From Chrysopilus asiliformis (lineage: Eukaryota > Arthropoda > Insecta > Diptera > Rhagionidae), in assembly GCA_964034945.1 (NCBI GenBank), contig OZ035961.1, positions 48,100,184 to 48,164,183 of the forward strand: DNA of 64,000 nt. Direction: 5' to 3'. The notes below the pieces were generated by a model. That model was given only the letters and a program-made list of their open reading frames with translations. It was not told where the DNA came from and searched no databases. Every line of letters starts with the position of its first letter. Position 1 is the stretch's first letter. The position numbers and the translations under genes were made by a program. Shown one piece after another: positions 33,472-45,606 of the stretch.

Positions 33472-36400
33472 TCCATAAAATTAGACGATTTTGCGATCGC
33501 CTTGTGACTAGTCATCGTTCACTGACAGTCGTCAGAATTAATAATAATAATAACAATGCCTTTTTATTCTCTTAATCATTTACAAAATTCAAGTAAAACA
33601 ACAGTTCATAAAAAAAAGAAAGAAAAAAAGGAAAAGTTGATTCGGGTCTGGCTTGTGCCGTCCGTGTGGTGCTAACAAGAAAACCTATGGAAATGTTACA
33701 ATCCGATTTGAAAGACACTTTGCACATTTGTATGTATAACTATAAAAAAAATTAACACGTATTTTTTTATTTGGTCAGATAGTTAAGCGGCACCTATGTG
33801 ATACCTTTGCGGTACAAAAGAAGGATGATTTAGCCTATAAAATGATTTTTCCTATTGAAACGCCAAAACAACTAAACTTTAGTTTTAATAGGCCTTTTGG
33901 AAATATGAAATTCTATGGAGGAAAGTGGACTGAAAAAATATGGTCAAAAATAGGTTTTTGCTATTTTATTTTATTTCCAAAAGGAAAACATTTGGCTTTT
34001 ATTTCATGAAAATTCGACTGGTTTTTCGATCACATTCCCCCGCCCCCTCCAACAGCCCTAAAAACCGGATGACTGCCAAACACAAACATTCGTGTGGAAT
34101 ATTTTTCATATTCTGCAAACGTGCAAAGTATCTTAAAAATCGGAGAGTGACACTTCCGTAGGTTTCTTTGTAAGTGGTTGTTTCTAACCGGACCTAAATT
34201 AGCTCCCAGTCTAAACCCTAATGTGCAAACCAGTAATAAAATAATATAAACCGAAATGTTGTTACAAAGTCAAAATAAATTTAGCGAAGGGATGGTATAG
34301 ACTAAAATGTAACCAAATCTTTGAATCGTGCAGTCTGTTGAGACCAAACCTTCAAAATAATTACGAAAAAACCCCTAAATGTACCAAAAGAGATCAAGTT
34401 ATGAGAGCTGCCCTGATTATTTAACATTTTTCTAGAATTGTATTAAAGATTTTCTGTAGTTCACTATGATAGAATACTCCACAGCCCTCTCGAAATTTTT
34501 CGACTATTATTTTTTATTCATTTAACGTATAATAGAAAATTATTGAAGTAGATGTCAATTTTTTTGAATTTGACAAAAAATTACGCCGCTCTTTATCAAT
34601 ATGTAGAAGTACTTTTGAGTTTCGTGTGACTGTTTTCCTATACTCGTAATTCTTCTTTTATATTGCACTGGACGAGCTTATTAAACAATTTTTTTATTAT
34701 TGATGATGTAGATATAATTCAATATAGGTGTCAACATACAGATACATAATTAGAGTTACACGAATTGTTTGCACATTACGTTTTCATTAAAATAAGGAGA
34801 GGCAACCCAAACCAATTAGAAAAGACTCACAACTTAATGGTCATATGCTGATTTGAATGATAACATATATATACAAATAATTAGGATATGCGACAAAGCA
34901 ACTAAAATAATGATGTGTATCTTTTGCGGCATTTAAATCAATGTTTATCATGCCCATTGCTATTTTGTAAATGAATATTGAGCAAACCCAACTATAGTTC
35001 GGGACCAGCAATCATTGCTTCTTTTCCTGTTTAATTATTGTCCGATTAACCAAATTTCACCTTGTTTACATATATACATAGGTATCTGCCACTTTTCTGA
35101 AGTTTTCAAAAGAAAATTTTATTCTTCACTGAATTAAAAAAAATTAAATGATTTTCTTATGCATTTTTGGAAAATCACGTAATAACAAAGGGTATTGTGG
35201 GATTAATTTTGCTTATGTTATACTTGAGCTACAGTTTTTCTATCGAATATTCATTGCATGTCTCCCTACAATATAGGTGGCAAAACTTTATAGGTCTGCG
35301 GTCTACTAGAGAATTAAAAGATCATTACGGGTCTACTGTCTACTTGGTGCCATATCATAAAAGAAAAAGAAATTTATTTCAATTTTTTTTCAAATAATAA
35401 TCAAGACATTTCAACAACCTTTTTATTTACCTGAAAACTGGCTTGACATTTATTTGATTTCAAGCCAATTTCCTTTTAGTACATGAAAAATAGGTTTTTT
35501 CCTAAAAAAAATTTCAAAAGCCAGGTTTTTTGTTTGTTTTTGGGATAATTGCCCTACCTTGTTTCTCTCTGAATTGAGATTTGAATAACTAACAATCAAA
35601 TTAAGTTTATAGGCTTAAAATTTGTCAGCGTTCTTCTTTTACGAAATGATTGGTTAATTGGCAAAATCAGACTATTTTAATCAACACATGTTGCAAAATA
35701 AATGCAAATACCTTAAGTGTCGGACCAGCGCGGCGCTAATTCCCTGTCTCAAATCAAATGGAAAAATTGTTTGCGACTTTCTTAAAAACTGCATCAAATT
35801 GAAAAATTTATGAAAAAACGTATTTAAAATATCATTCTAGCGTAATTTTCCTACATCAAAATACTTTAGAAAAAGAAATAAGGTTTCTCATATTCAAAAG
35901 TTACTTATTACCCGAGCAACGCCGCGTACTTGCAAGCTAAGTACATAAAAATTTCATAAATTAAACTTTGAAATCGTATTAAAACTTTTGTTTGATACAA
36001 AGACTTGGCAACACTGATCTTCGTTGCCGGCCACAAGTTTAACACTTTTGGCGAAAATGGGAGGATTTTCGTATGGCTTTATTTTTTATGGATGAACTTT
36101 TTTTGCTAATAAAAACTTAGAAATTTATTTAAACCATATAAAATTCCATAGTATTTTTATTGATTTTAATTTCTTACTTAATAACCTTGCATAAGGTTAG
36201 AATAACGATTTACAGCACATCATTGGAATATTGTCTCATATTCATTGATACTTCCAGACGCTTAATTTAATTATATCTTGAGAGATAGAGTATGCAATTT
36301 GTTTGTGACATTTACGAACGCTTTTCACCGCGATGCATTACCCAAAGAAAAGTTTTTAATATATTTTAATTTTTTTAAAGTAAATTAAACGAATAGGATT

Positions 36401-36873
36401 TTATTTGGAATCGTTTAATTTTTTCCGTTTAGTAAGATATTTATTGTTGTTAAATTTTTTAAAGTGCAATAGTCAATTAAGAAAACAATTCAGATATGTA
36501 AAACAATTTGAAACGAACAGAGGATGGATTATATTCGAAGTATGTATAAAATCAATTGAAGAATCTAGAGAGTAATAATAAAACTTGCTTTTTCTGCCTT
36601 TCTCTGTAAAATTGTGGTTTTGGTATTTTATTTTACACACATTCCAATTTTGTAAAAGAACCAAGATTTTTGTTGATAAAAAAAAGTTGTCAAATATGAA
36701 GTTCAACTAATGCAGATGTTAATGAATGATGCGAGTGTGGTAAAAAGATATCTGTGCGTGAGAAATGATATAAGACCAGTATTCGACCGAAACCAAATTG
36801 GACGGTACAAAAAAAAACGGTTTCAAAAACGCTCTGAAAAGTATGAAATAATTAATTTTTCATATTCCAGCTA
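33472..36873. other. Intergenic; one weak ORF
   Basis: AT-rich. At 35215-35397 (+) an ATG opens MLYLSYSFSIEYSLHV, continuing to YLVPYHKRKRNLFQF and a stop. It has a hydrophobic start like a signal peptide but no known family, and the frame is open further upstream without an ATG. It could be a chance frame or a terminal exon. A Helitron-like 3' end (GAGCAACGCCGCG followed by CTAA) lies at 35912-35940. Confidence 0.35.
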
Positions 36874-37993
36874 CACCCAGAGAAAAATCTCATTCAATCT
36901 GACGAAAATGCTACGTATAATTAACAAATATTGTGTCAATATACGTCCAACACAACTTTGTGTTATCCTAACAAAATTGAGTTTGTTAATTTTACGTTGT
37001 CACGTTTTTCAGATGGTTACTGAAAAATCTATGTTATCTTAACAAAAACAATACGTAAACTCAACACAACTTCTGTTATATTGCTCTTAACAAAATTTTG
37101 TGTTGTCTTAACAAAAATTCTTACGTCAATTTTACCTTGCAACTTTTGTGTAATGTTTGTTGTTTCAACACAAAAGTAGGTTTGTTGTACAGAATTTTGT
37201 GTTATGTGAACAAGATTTTCAGTAACATTGAAGAAAACAATGTGTTCAACGTACACAACCCAGACGTGTAATGAACAAATTTTTGGTTCACATTACATAT
37301 AATAACTACGTTAATACTACGTCAAACTTTGTTGTATTTACATTTATACCATGTGGAAACTAGCATATAATCTGTGTTACTTTCACACATAAAATATGTC
37401 TTTCATACACGGAAAAAACATATAGGAACCGTTCCACCAAAATCGCATGCTCCAGTCCCCCATATATGGGAAAAAAGGGCATAGTGGCCAAATATAGGAG
37501 ACATTCATATAAAAAAGTTGTAACAGCTCCCAAATTTTAGGCAGGTTCAAGCTATATAAACTTCGAGTTCGCAAATCAAGTGTGAATTACAATCAAAGGA
37601 AAAAATCGGCTTGAATTATTACGTGAAGTTTTGTTAGCTTTACTCAGAATTGTGTTATAGGTACATAGATAATATGTAACAGAGAGCTTCTTCATGTTTT
37701 TGATTATTTGTATCAACAACAAACGATATTTGTAATTTTCACAACCTTTTGTGTTGTTACTACACAACTTATTTTCGATATACGATTTCTTTGGGTAAAA
37801 ATTTAACACAAGCACTTTTGTTGGCTGCACATGGATGAACGTAAATCCTACATATTCTATGTTATTAGAATAACACAATTTTTCGTTCGGAGAACAGAAC
37901 TTCCGTTATCTATACGTTTTTTCTTGTGTTAAAGTTCAACACAAAGTCTTTTGTTAATTTTACTAAGATTTTACTAACATTTTTCTCTGGGTG
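36874..37993 (-). mobile_element. CACCCAG-family transposon, copy 1 (TSD TA)
   Basis: The termini CACCCAGAGAAAAATCT and TTTTTCTCTGGGTG are inverted; TA flanks both ends (36872-36873, 37994-37995). The interior (1120 bp) is crowded with AACACAA/TTGTGTT motifs. It is homologous in reverse orientation to copies at 38963-40333 and 46264-47691. Open frames shared by the copies show no domain and are probably not genes. Confidence 0.8.
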
Positions 37994-38962
37994 TATTCAT
38001 GTCGTACTGTACTGTTTTTGATTATTTATTTTTTCAAACTTTTTATTTCACACTTTTTAGGAGCTTCTTAGCCTTTCAAGTTTATAGTTTTTCTATCATA
38101 TTGCTATTTCAGCAGCTTTATTGGCTATATCCTTGACATAGCAAGGCTCCAACCATAGCGACCATAGAAGAACTGATGTAAAATCGTATTAACTTTTTAT
38201 AACTTTCCTGTAGGCCGTCCAAATAACGTAGGACGTACCAGTCTCGAGCAGTGTTGCGGTTATCTAGATACAATTTATCTAGATAATCATCTAGATAAAA
38301 AAATGTTATCTTTATCTTATCTAGATAACACCCCAAAAATATTATCTAGATAAAGGAAAATCCTATTTATCTAGAGATAATCGTTACCAACGAAAATTAA
38401 AATTTAAATATGAAAAAATGCTGAAACGAAACTGTTTTCTGCATTACTTATGAAAACCTAAGAACTTTTTTTAAGAACCGTTTTACACTTGGCAACAGTT
38501 TTTGTTTATGGGCAAAAGAAGCAAAGTGTCACTCCTTCCCTCGCTTCTTTTGCACATAAACAAAATTTTTTGCCAGCAACCTTTGCAAAGTGTAAACCGG
38601 GCTATTGAAACTGCATTTTAAATTGGAAATCAACAAAAATAGAAAAACAAATAATTTTGTGCACTTTTTTTTTAGTACGTAATTTTGAATTTTGTGCAAC
38701 GTTAAAATAAATCTATATATATAAAAATGGATGTTTGTCTGTCTGTTTGAGATTACAAAACTCAAAAACTACTGGACCGATTTTTACGCGGTTTTTTCCA
38801 AAATGATGTTAGAATTTCAAAATTCGAAACGGAAGGTCCTGAAAGGATAATGCAAATATCCTTTTTCTCGTTTTTCCCGGGAGAAATCGGCAAAAGAGGG
38901 TCTCCGGGGTCGCTGATCACGAATCTGGTGTTAGATTTTTAAAATTCTAAATGGAAGGTCCT

Positions 38963-40333
38963 GCACCCAGAGAAAAATCTTAGTAAAATCTTAGTAAAAT
39001 TAACAAAAGACTTTGTGTTGAACTTTAACACAAGAAAAAACGTATAGATAACAGAAGTTCTGTTCTCCGAACGAAAAATTGTGTTATTCTAATAACATAG
39101 AATATGTAGGATTTACGTACATCCATGTGCAGCCAACAAAAGTGCTTGTGTTAAATTTTTACCCAAAGAAATCGTATATCGAAAATAAGTTGTGTAGTAA
39201 CAACACAAAAGGTTGTGAAAATTACAAATATCGTTTGTTGTTGATACCTACACCCAGAGAAAAATCTTAGTAAGATCTACAAAAGATTTTGTGTTGAACT
39301 TTAACACAAAAAAAGCGTATAGATAACAGAAGTTCTGTTCTCCGAACGAAAAATTGTGTTATTCTAATAACATAGAATATGTAGGATTTACGTACATACA
39401 TGTGCAACCAACAAAAGTGCTTGTGTTAAATTTTTACCCAAAGAAATCGTATATCGAAAATAAGTTGTGTAGTAACAACACAAAAGGTTGTGAAAATTAC
39501 AAATATCGTTTGTTGTTGATACAAATAATCAAAAACATGAAGAAGCTCTCTGTTACATATTATCTATGTACCTATAACACAATTCCGAGTAAAGCTAACA
39601 AAACTTTACGTAATAATTCAAGTCGATTTTTTTTCTTCTATTATAATTCACACGTGGTTTGCGAACTCGGAGTTTATATAGCTTGAACCTGCCTAAAATT
39701 TGGGAGCCGTTACAACTTTTTTATATGAATGACTGCTATATTTGGCCACTATGCCCTTTTTTCCCATATGCCCTTTTATGCCCTTTTTTCCCATATGCCC
39801 TTTTATGCCCTTTTTTCCCACTGGAGCATGCGATTTTGGTGGAACGGTTCCTATATTTTTTTTCCGTATATGAAAGACATATTTTATGTGTAAAACTAAC
39901 ACAGATTATATGCTAGTTTCCACACGGTATAAATGTAAAAGCAACAAAATTTGACGTAGTATTAACGTAGTTATTATATGTAATGTGAACCAAAAATTTG
40001 TTCATTACACGTCTGGGTTGTGTACGTTGAACACAGTGTTTTCTTCAATGTTACTGAAAATCTTGTTCACATAACACAAAATTCTGTACAACAAACCTAC
40101 TTTTGTGTTGAAACAACAAACATTACACAAAAGTTGCAAGGTAAAATTGACGTAAGAATTTTTGTTAAGACAACATAGATTTTTCAGTAACCATCTGAAA
40201 AACGTGACAACGTAAAATTAACAAACTCAATTTTGTTAGGATAACACAAAGTTGTGTTGGACGTATATTGACGCAATATTTGTTAATTATACGTAGCATT
40301 TTCGTCAGATTGAATGAGATTTTTCTCTGGGTG
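38963..40333 (+). mobile_element. CACCCAG-family transposon, copy 2 (TSD TG)
   Basis: The same termini as copy 1, flanked by TG (38961-38962, 40334-40335). The empty site reads GGTCCTGTAAGG, matching the Helitron phrase elsewhere. The first 288 bp are tandemly duplicated: a second CACCCAGAGAAAAATCT starts at 39251. The minus and plus frames around 39079-39686 are duplicated with the DNA and have no domain. Confidence 0.85.
39251..39267 (+). repeat. Internal duplicated terminus within copy 2
   Basis: CACCCAGAGAAAAATCT preceded by TA marks the start of the second of two ~288-bp tandem units (38963-39250 and 39251 onward). Confidence 0.8.
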
Positions 40334-40899
40334 TGTAAGGATAACGCAAATTTTCTTTTTCCAATTTTTCTCGCAAAAACTGGCTTTGGGGGGTTGTCAG
40401 GGTTGCTTATCACGAATCTGGTGTTGGAATTTCAAAATTCGAAACGGAATGTCCTGTAATGATAACGTTTTTTCCCAATTTGTACAAAAAACTTTAAGCT
40501 GGCAACGAAGGGTCTGCTAGCATTTATCTAAAAATTATCTAGATAATTTGGCTTTTTATCTTATCTTATCTACTATCTTTCAAATTTTCATTATCCATCA
40601 TCTTATCTAGATAAACATTACAAGCATTTATCTTTATCTTATCTAGATAAAAAAATAATTATCTGGCCGCAACACTGGTCTCGAGATTTAGCCCTTTAAA
40701 TTTCAAATATGGGTGGAGGGGAAAAGGGTGGTCCGTATTTACTGAAATTTAAAAGAAATAAAGCTAAAAACAGTATCTTTCAAAAACAAAAGACGCATTC
40801 AAAAATACTTATTGCGCAAAAAGTTATATTGGCTGTGGGAATAAGTTCTTAGCGTTTTTTTCGTGAAAAACTTTTATTTTTGCTTTTTTTCATATAGAA

Positions 40900-41745
40900 G
40901 TATAATTTTCATATATGTAGAAGTATATTAGGTTTAGCATAGCGTTTTTAAACACATCGAACCAATCATCGGACACAAAAATGAACTACACCAGGGTGTT
41001 ATGCCGCGGTCACATGACGCTGTTTTTCCAGCGCTGGTGGCTGTTATCAGCGGTTTCAGCAGCACCGCGTGAACGCTCGTACGTTGCTACTAACAGCAGC
41101 AGCGTGATGATTTTAGTAGCGCTAGTGAAGTAGAGACCGTTCTACTTTGCCAGCGCTACTCGGGATCACGTGAACCTGTCACATGGTTTCTGAGGTGTCA
41201 AAAGTCTGATAAGTGGTAAAATTTGTTTATTGTAAGTTGTTATTTTACGTTTATTTATTTAAATTTGTGTGTTACGTTTATTATTTAAAAAATCTCCCAT
41301 ATTCAAATGTCAAACCACTGTTTTGCTACTTGCCAGGGCTACTAACCAACAGCAGCCAGCGGCTGGCAAAACAGCGTCGTGTGACTGCGGCATTAGGGAT
41401 GATAAAAGATTTTGATTTCCGTATGTCCGTCTGTCTGTCCGTGAACACAATAACTTTCGAAAGGGATGAACTAGAGAATTGAAATTTTGTGTAGTTACGT
41501 TTGTTCTTGACGGGAAAATCGGACCATACAAACGAAACAGTTCTTTGCAATTTTCTCAAAAACGATGAATTATATAGAAAAATGTATAATGGTAAAATGT
41601 GTTTAGAATAGGATTTTACATAATCGTTCCATACATCAAAATCAAATCAGTCCACCCCTTTCCCCCTCTCCTATACAAATGGATTTTTCTAAATAAACAT
41701 TTTGTCTGTCATCATATAGAGTATTTGACGTTTGGCCCTTGGCAA
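40900..41745 (+). mobile_element. mini-me-like dispersed repeat, copy 3, split by a MITE
   Basis: CACATCGAACCAATCATCGG, ACACCAGGGTGTT, then after the MITE GGGATGATAAAAGATTTTG, a TCCGTCTGTCTG tract and a 3' end with ATAGAGTATTTGACG. The order matches the other copies once 41002-41392 is removed. Confidence 0.62.
41002..41392. mobile_element. Harbinger-like MITE (TSD TTA)
   Basis: The ends TGCCGCGGTCACATGACG and CGTCGTGTGACTGCGGCA are inverted, with TTA on both sides (40999-41001, 41393-41395). It is GC-rich compared with its surroundings. CAGCGCTGG/CCAGCGGCTGG words are repeated. Non-coding. Confidence 0.78.
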
Positions 41746-41783
41746 ATGAACCCTTTCTTATGTTTTTTTTTTAAATAACATTG

Positions 41784-41913
41784 TTTTTAAAATTAGTTGC
41801 TTGTTTTGTTTTCTTATGTTTTTATGCAACCATTTCATGTGTTGTGGTTGGCTGTGTTATGATACCACAAACGACGGATGGTTCTATGGGAGTTTGTGTC
41901 CAGATTCTTTCAA
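41784..41913 (+). other. Possible upstream exon for the gene at 44606
   Basis: Frame LVACFVFLCFYATISCVVV, then MIPQTTDGSMGVCVQILSIF, ending at CAGA/GTAAAAT. It leaves one nucleotide of a codon, which matches the phase of the acceptor at 44605. It looks like a signal or membrane segment, but the link is speculative and no initiating ATG is in frame at its start. Confidence 0.2.
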
Positions 41914-41999
41914 TATTTCAGAGTAAAATATTATCGTTTTCGTCACATTATTTTTTTTTCACCACGACCAATCTCCGGGTTTATAGAAAAACGAATCTG

Positions 42000-42260
42000 G
42001 TCACCCTACTTCTAGGTATGTTTTGATCAGGTTAGCAATGTGTGACCTTGCGTTATCGTGGAGTAGCATCAACTTGGCATGCCTATCGGCCTATTCCGGA
42101 CGTTTTTCATCAATAGCTCGATTCAAACGTATCAGTTGATGTCGATAGACTTCGCCACTGAAGGTTTCTAACGGTTTCAAGAGCTCATAGTAGACAACGC
42201 CCAAAAATCCCATACACCCCTATAGTGCACAAATCACCACTTTTACAACTATGAATCCAA
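42000..42260 (-). pseudogene. mariner (DD34D-type) transposase relic
   Basis: The minus strand reads VYYELLKPLETFSGEVYRHQ, LIRLNRAIDEKRPE, a stop, then KLMLLHDNARSHIANLIKT. YYELLKP and HDNAR-H are hallmark mariner motifs around the second catalytic Asp. Stops and missing flanks show decay. It is distinct from the DD41D elements. Confidence 0.72.
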
Positions 42261-43227
42261 AATCTGCATGTGGATTCTGGTAGAGCATAATTGTCAGAGG
42301 CTTCCAACCAAACGATACGATTCTGCGGCACTTTTCTTCAAAAAATTGTAATGAAATAAAATTTCTCGCAAATGAGACAATTCGACATTTTCAGCAAGAG
42401 AAAAATTATAGTGGTTTACGCTTCCAATAAATGTCACATACCATGTTTGACAGTTCACACATACGCTTTCCAAAGCCATGTAACGGCGGATGGGGACGCT
42501 TACATGCGGAGCGGTTTGTTGGGGTTCTATTCATAATTGCTAAGAACTTTTTCCCATTATTCCCATATCGATTGTAGATCTCGTCCTGGCGAACCATTTT
42601 TGACGAGGTTTGCGCCATTCGATAAATTGTCTCCCAAGAAAAGTTTTCTAAAATCGACCCATCTTGCAAATAAGTCTCTCTTCTACTATTTCCTGAACTC
42701 TTAAAGCAATCTGGACGCGCTGTGCGTCATTGGGTAAATTTTCCCCCAAGGGAATATTCCTCACACTAAAATTTACCCCTCCCCCGCGCCAGTAAGCCCT
42801 TCTCCTACTATCTCTTGAACCATTAAAGTAATCTTGATGCGCTTTGCACCATGGGCAAAATTGTCCTCCCAGGGGAATTTTCTATTAAAATTTACCCCTC
42901 CTTGCCAGTAGGTCCCTCTCCTGCTTTCTTCTGTTTGCGCCATTAAGTAAGTATTCCACCAATGAAAGTTTTTGTTCACTAAAATAAGGGTATCATTTTA
43001 GTGAACAAAAACTTGTAATAAACATCTTTCCTGCTGTCTTCTGAACCGTTGGGGAAGTTCCAACGGGGTTTGGACTATAAATTGTTAAATCACTAACAAC
43101 CACACACAAAAAGTGTTGGAATTACTATTGTAAATAAAACTTTCATAGATCATTTGTATTAAGAAACCACAATTTTGTCTTAATTGTCAAATTTTCCGTT
43201 TTCTGGAAAGAATATGATTAGGTACTA
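42261..43227. other. Intergenic repeat-like sequence
   Basis: About three degenerate repeats of a phrase around AAATTTACCCCTCC, CCAGTAGG and CTCCTGCT lie at 42650-43020. No gene. Confidence 0.4.
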
Positions 43228-44146
43228 AAGGGTGTTTTTTTTAGACGTGTGGTTATCAATCTGGCACTACTTTTTTCGGAGTTGGTCTTTTTGACAGTTG
43301 TCACTTGATTTATGCTCAGTTTGGTTTGCCATTTCGTCAAACGACCATCAAGCGCGTCGCACGTTCGGTGAATGGGCCCAAAACGAGATGGCCACCGATC
43401 CCGATTTTCACAAGAAAATTTTGTTCAGCGATGAAGCTCACTTTTGGTTGAATGGGTACGTCAATAAGCAAAATTGTCGCATTTGGAGGGATGGTAATCC
43501 ACAAGCCATTCTTCAGACGCCGTTACATCCTCAAAAAGTCACTGTTTGGTGTGCTCTATGGGCAGAGGGAATCATTGGTCCATATTTCTTCAAAAATGAA
43601 GCCGGCCATAATGTTACAGTCAATGGGGAACGCTATAGAGCCATGATTAATGACTTTTTCGTGCCTGAATTGGAGGATGTTGATTTGGACGACCTTTGGT
43701 TCCAACAAGACGGCGCTACATGCCATACAGCCAACGAAACAATCAATTTATTGAAGGAAACTTTTGGTGAGCGCATTATCTCGCGTCGTGGGCCTGTGGC
43801 GTGGCCTCCAAGATCGTGCGATTTAACACCGCTGGACTATTTTTTGTGGGGTTATGTGAAGTCGCTTGTCTACGCAGATAAGCCCGAGACGATTGACGCC
43901 TTGGAAGAGAATATTCGGCGCGTTATTGCTGACATACGGCCTCAATTGCTGCAAAAAGTGGTCGAAAATTGGGCCTCTCGGCTGGAATTTATTCGAGCCA
44001 GCCGCGGCGGCCACTTGCCCGAAATCATTTTTAAAACATAATGGCAAACCCTTATCTTTATAATAAAGCTAAACTCTTGGCCATAACATTAAATTATATG
44101 CGTTTTATTTCTTCTTGAAAACCACACGTCTAAAAAAAACACCCTT
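43228..44146 (+). mobile_element. DD41D (rosa-like) mariner, 5' deleted, TSD TA
   Basis: The ends AAGGGTGTTTTTTTTAGACG and CGTCTAAAAAAAACACCCTT are 27-bp inverted repeats flanked by TA (43226-43227, 44147-44148). At 919 bp it holds the catalytic part of a transposase but not the DNA-binding part. The terminal AAGGGTG matches that of the element at 1689-3067, placing both in one clade. Confidence 0.88.
43298..44041 (+). pseudogene. DD41D mariner transposase lacking its N-terminus
   Basis: Open catalytic region: FSDEAHFWLNGYVNKQNC, VTVWCALWAEGIIGPYFF, WFQQDGATCHTANETINLL and WPPRSCDLTPLDYFLWGYV, ending GGHLPEIIFKT. All three catalytic Asp are present, with 41 residues between the second and third. 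The frame from 43370 on is intact. Upstream, the helix-turn-helix region is replaced by about 20 codons that do not fit the family, so DNA binding is lost. The well-kept catalytic frame suggests a young deletion derivative. Confidence 0.85.
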
Positions 44147-44369
44147 TATATTTGTTTAGTATGTGTCTGTAACAGGTACAAATATAGATCGCATGGCCAA
44201 TCATTGATGTAATAACTATTGTTTTTTTTGCTTTATTCTTTTAATATTTTTATTGATTCGTTAACCTTGCATTGATATTATTTATGTTTTGGAACGGTAA
44301 AGAGATTTTGACGTAGTTTAGAGCGAGGTGGGTAGTCGAGAAGGAAAGAGGCGGCAGGCCGACACGGGA

Positions 44370-44537
44370 AGGCCGAATGGTTGCTGATCACAAAGCTGGT
44401 TTTAGAGCTTCAAAATTCGAAAGGGAAGGTCCTGAAAGGATAACGTTTTTTGTCAAAAGTTATTTCTATTTTTTTTTTGCGAAAAATAACTTATGCAAAC
44501 AAAACTTTAACCGGGCAACGACGGGTATACAAGCTAG
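44370..44537 (+). mobile_element. Helitron 3' fragment
   Basis: Contains GCTGATCACAAAGCTGG, AAAATTCGAAAGGGAAGGTC, and the terminus CCGGGCAACGACGGGTATAC, then AAGCTAG followed by T. The CCGGGCAACGACGGG palindrome is the 3' hairpin. The 5' part is missing. It lies 68 bp before the acceptor of the next gene's exon. Confidence 0.65.
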
Positions 44538-44605
44538 TTTTACATAATTATATTTCAAAAGCCTTTTTGAAAAATCTTCAGTTATATCATTTTTTTTTCT
44601 TACAG

Positions 44606-45588
44606 ATGTTTTTTTACTCATTAAACTTCCGACCCTAAATGATGGAGTAATTATTAATACTTTTTGTGGCTGCATGGACTTTCATCCTTTTGGAATTATC
44701 AAGCCAAAATCCCGGATGACTATTCACAACAATGTTAAACCATCACAGGAAATTGTGTCTATCTCCTCATTAGTAGAAAATCCTAGACAAAATCGGAAAA
44801 TCATGAGAAATGAAGTAAATACTGAATATCAAGTCTCTAATCAAAATCGGTTGAGAAATCGAATTTTCGATACTGATACAAAACATGAGAGATTTACTCC
44901 ATGTAAAAGCAGTGAACTTTTCAATGATAATATTATAAAAAATGACACTATAACTGAGAAAAATTGTCTATATCAGAAGAAGTCTAATGAAATTATAACA
45001 GCTCCACCGAGGAGGAAACGAAGAGCGCCATTTAAAATTAATGTATTAAATAATAAAACGGATATGTCGCCAGGTCGCAAACTACAAACAGGACAGTGGG
45101 AACATAGTAACAACTTGGAAGTAAATAAATTTAAAAACATTTACCCATATACCAACCAAGCAAAATGCAAAAAAACCCACTCTATTCAAAGATTTATGAA
45201 CTCTAAAAAGAAAATCAGTGATGTAAATTACAATTCCAATGATATCCTCAATTTTAAAAATAATAAAAACGCGACTGATACAAAGTTATCAGCTGTAAAA
45301 AATCATTTGCAACCAACTGAATCATCCCAGAAAAACAAAATTTTTTTTTACAATAATACAGAAGAGTTTGATCGTCAGACTATAAATGATTGCAAATTCG
45401 GTAAATTTTGCGAAAGTAAAGTTTATTATAAAAATAGCAGTTATGATCAATTTGGAAATTATGATCATGGCGATGATTTTGATGAAATACTGGTTTGTGA
45501 GTCAATATTAAAACCTGATCTCAATTATTTTTCGACGGAAAGCGAAGAAATCGCGAATAGCTCATTTTACAAAAAATGTGGCAGCTAA
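44606..45588 (+). CDS. 3' exon of an unknown Asn/Lys-rich protein
   Basis: After a strong acceptor (TTTTTTTTTCTTACAG, ending 44605), the frame runs open for 327 codons. An internal ATG at 44674 would give 304 aa (MDFHPFGIIKPKSRM). The exon frame begins VFLLIKLPTLNDGVIINT, so translation probably enters from an upstream exon. The protein is rich in Asn, Lys and Ser, carries a basic patch PPRRKRRAPFKINV that could be a nuclear localisation signal, and ends in an acidic region (YDHGDDFDEILVCES). No domain is recognised. Such fast-evolving, low-complexity proteins are common among fly germline or chromatin factors, but that is only analogy. A poly(A) signal lies at 45716. Confidence 0.55.
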
Positions 45589-45606
45589 AATATTTTATCA
45601 ACGGTT

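Larger units (their letters stand above)
38712..40520 (+). mobile_element. Non-autonomous Helitron, interrupted
   Basis: It begins after A with TCTATATATATAAAAATGG, then GTCTGTCTG and ACTACTGGACCGATTTTTAC. It ends GGCAACGAAGGGTCTGCTAG. Removing the CACCCAG element leaves about 440 bp, close to the 375-bp copy at 45-419. No coding region. Confidence 0.78.
38249..40677 (+). mobile_element. hAT element (TSD GTCTCGAG) hosting two nested insertions
   Basis: The ends CAGTGTTGCGG and CCGCAACACTG are inverted, with the 8-bp GTCTCGAG on both sides (38241-38248, 40678-40685). Subterminal TTATCTAGATAA palindromes recur in both arms. A Helitron (38712-40520) lies inside, itself split by a CACCCAG element (38963-40333). 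The hAT-derived sequence alone is only about 620 bp with no transposase. Confidence 0.88.

Noticed and set aside
39079..39686. Repeated ~63-110 codon frames starting MCYSNNIEYVGFTY in all three CACCCAG elements
   Set aside because: They are identical because the DNA copies are nearly identical. They show no domain and no excess of synonymous change, and the same region is open on both strands. They are probably chance frames.
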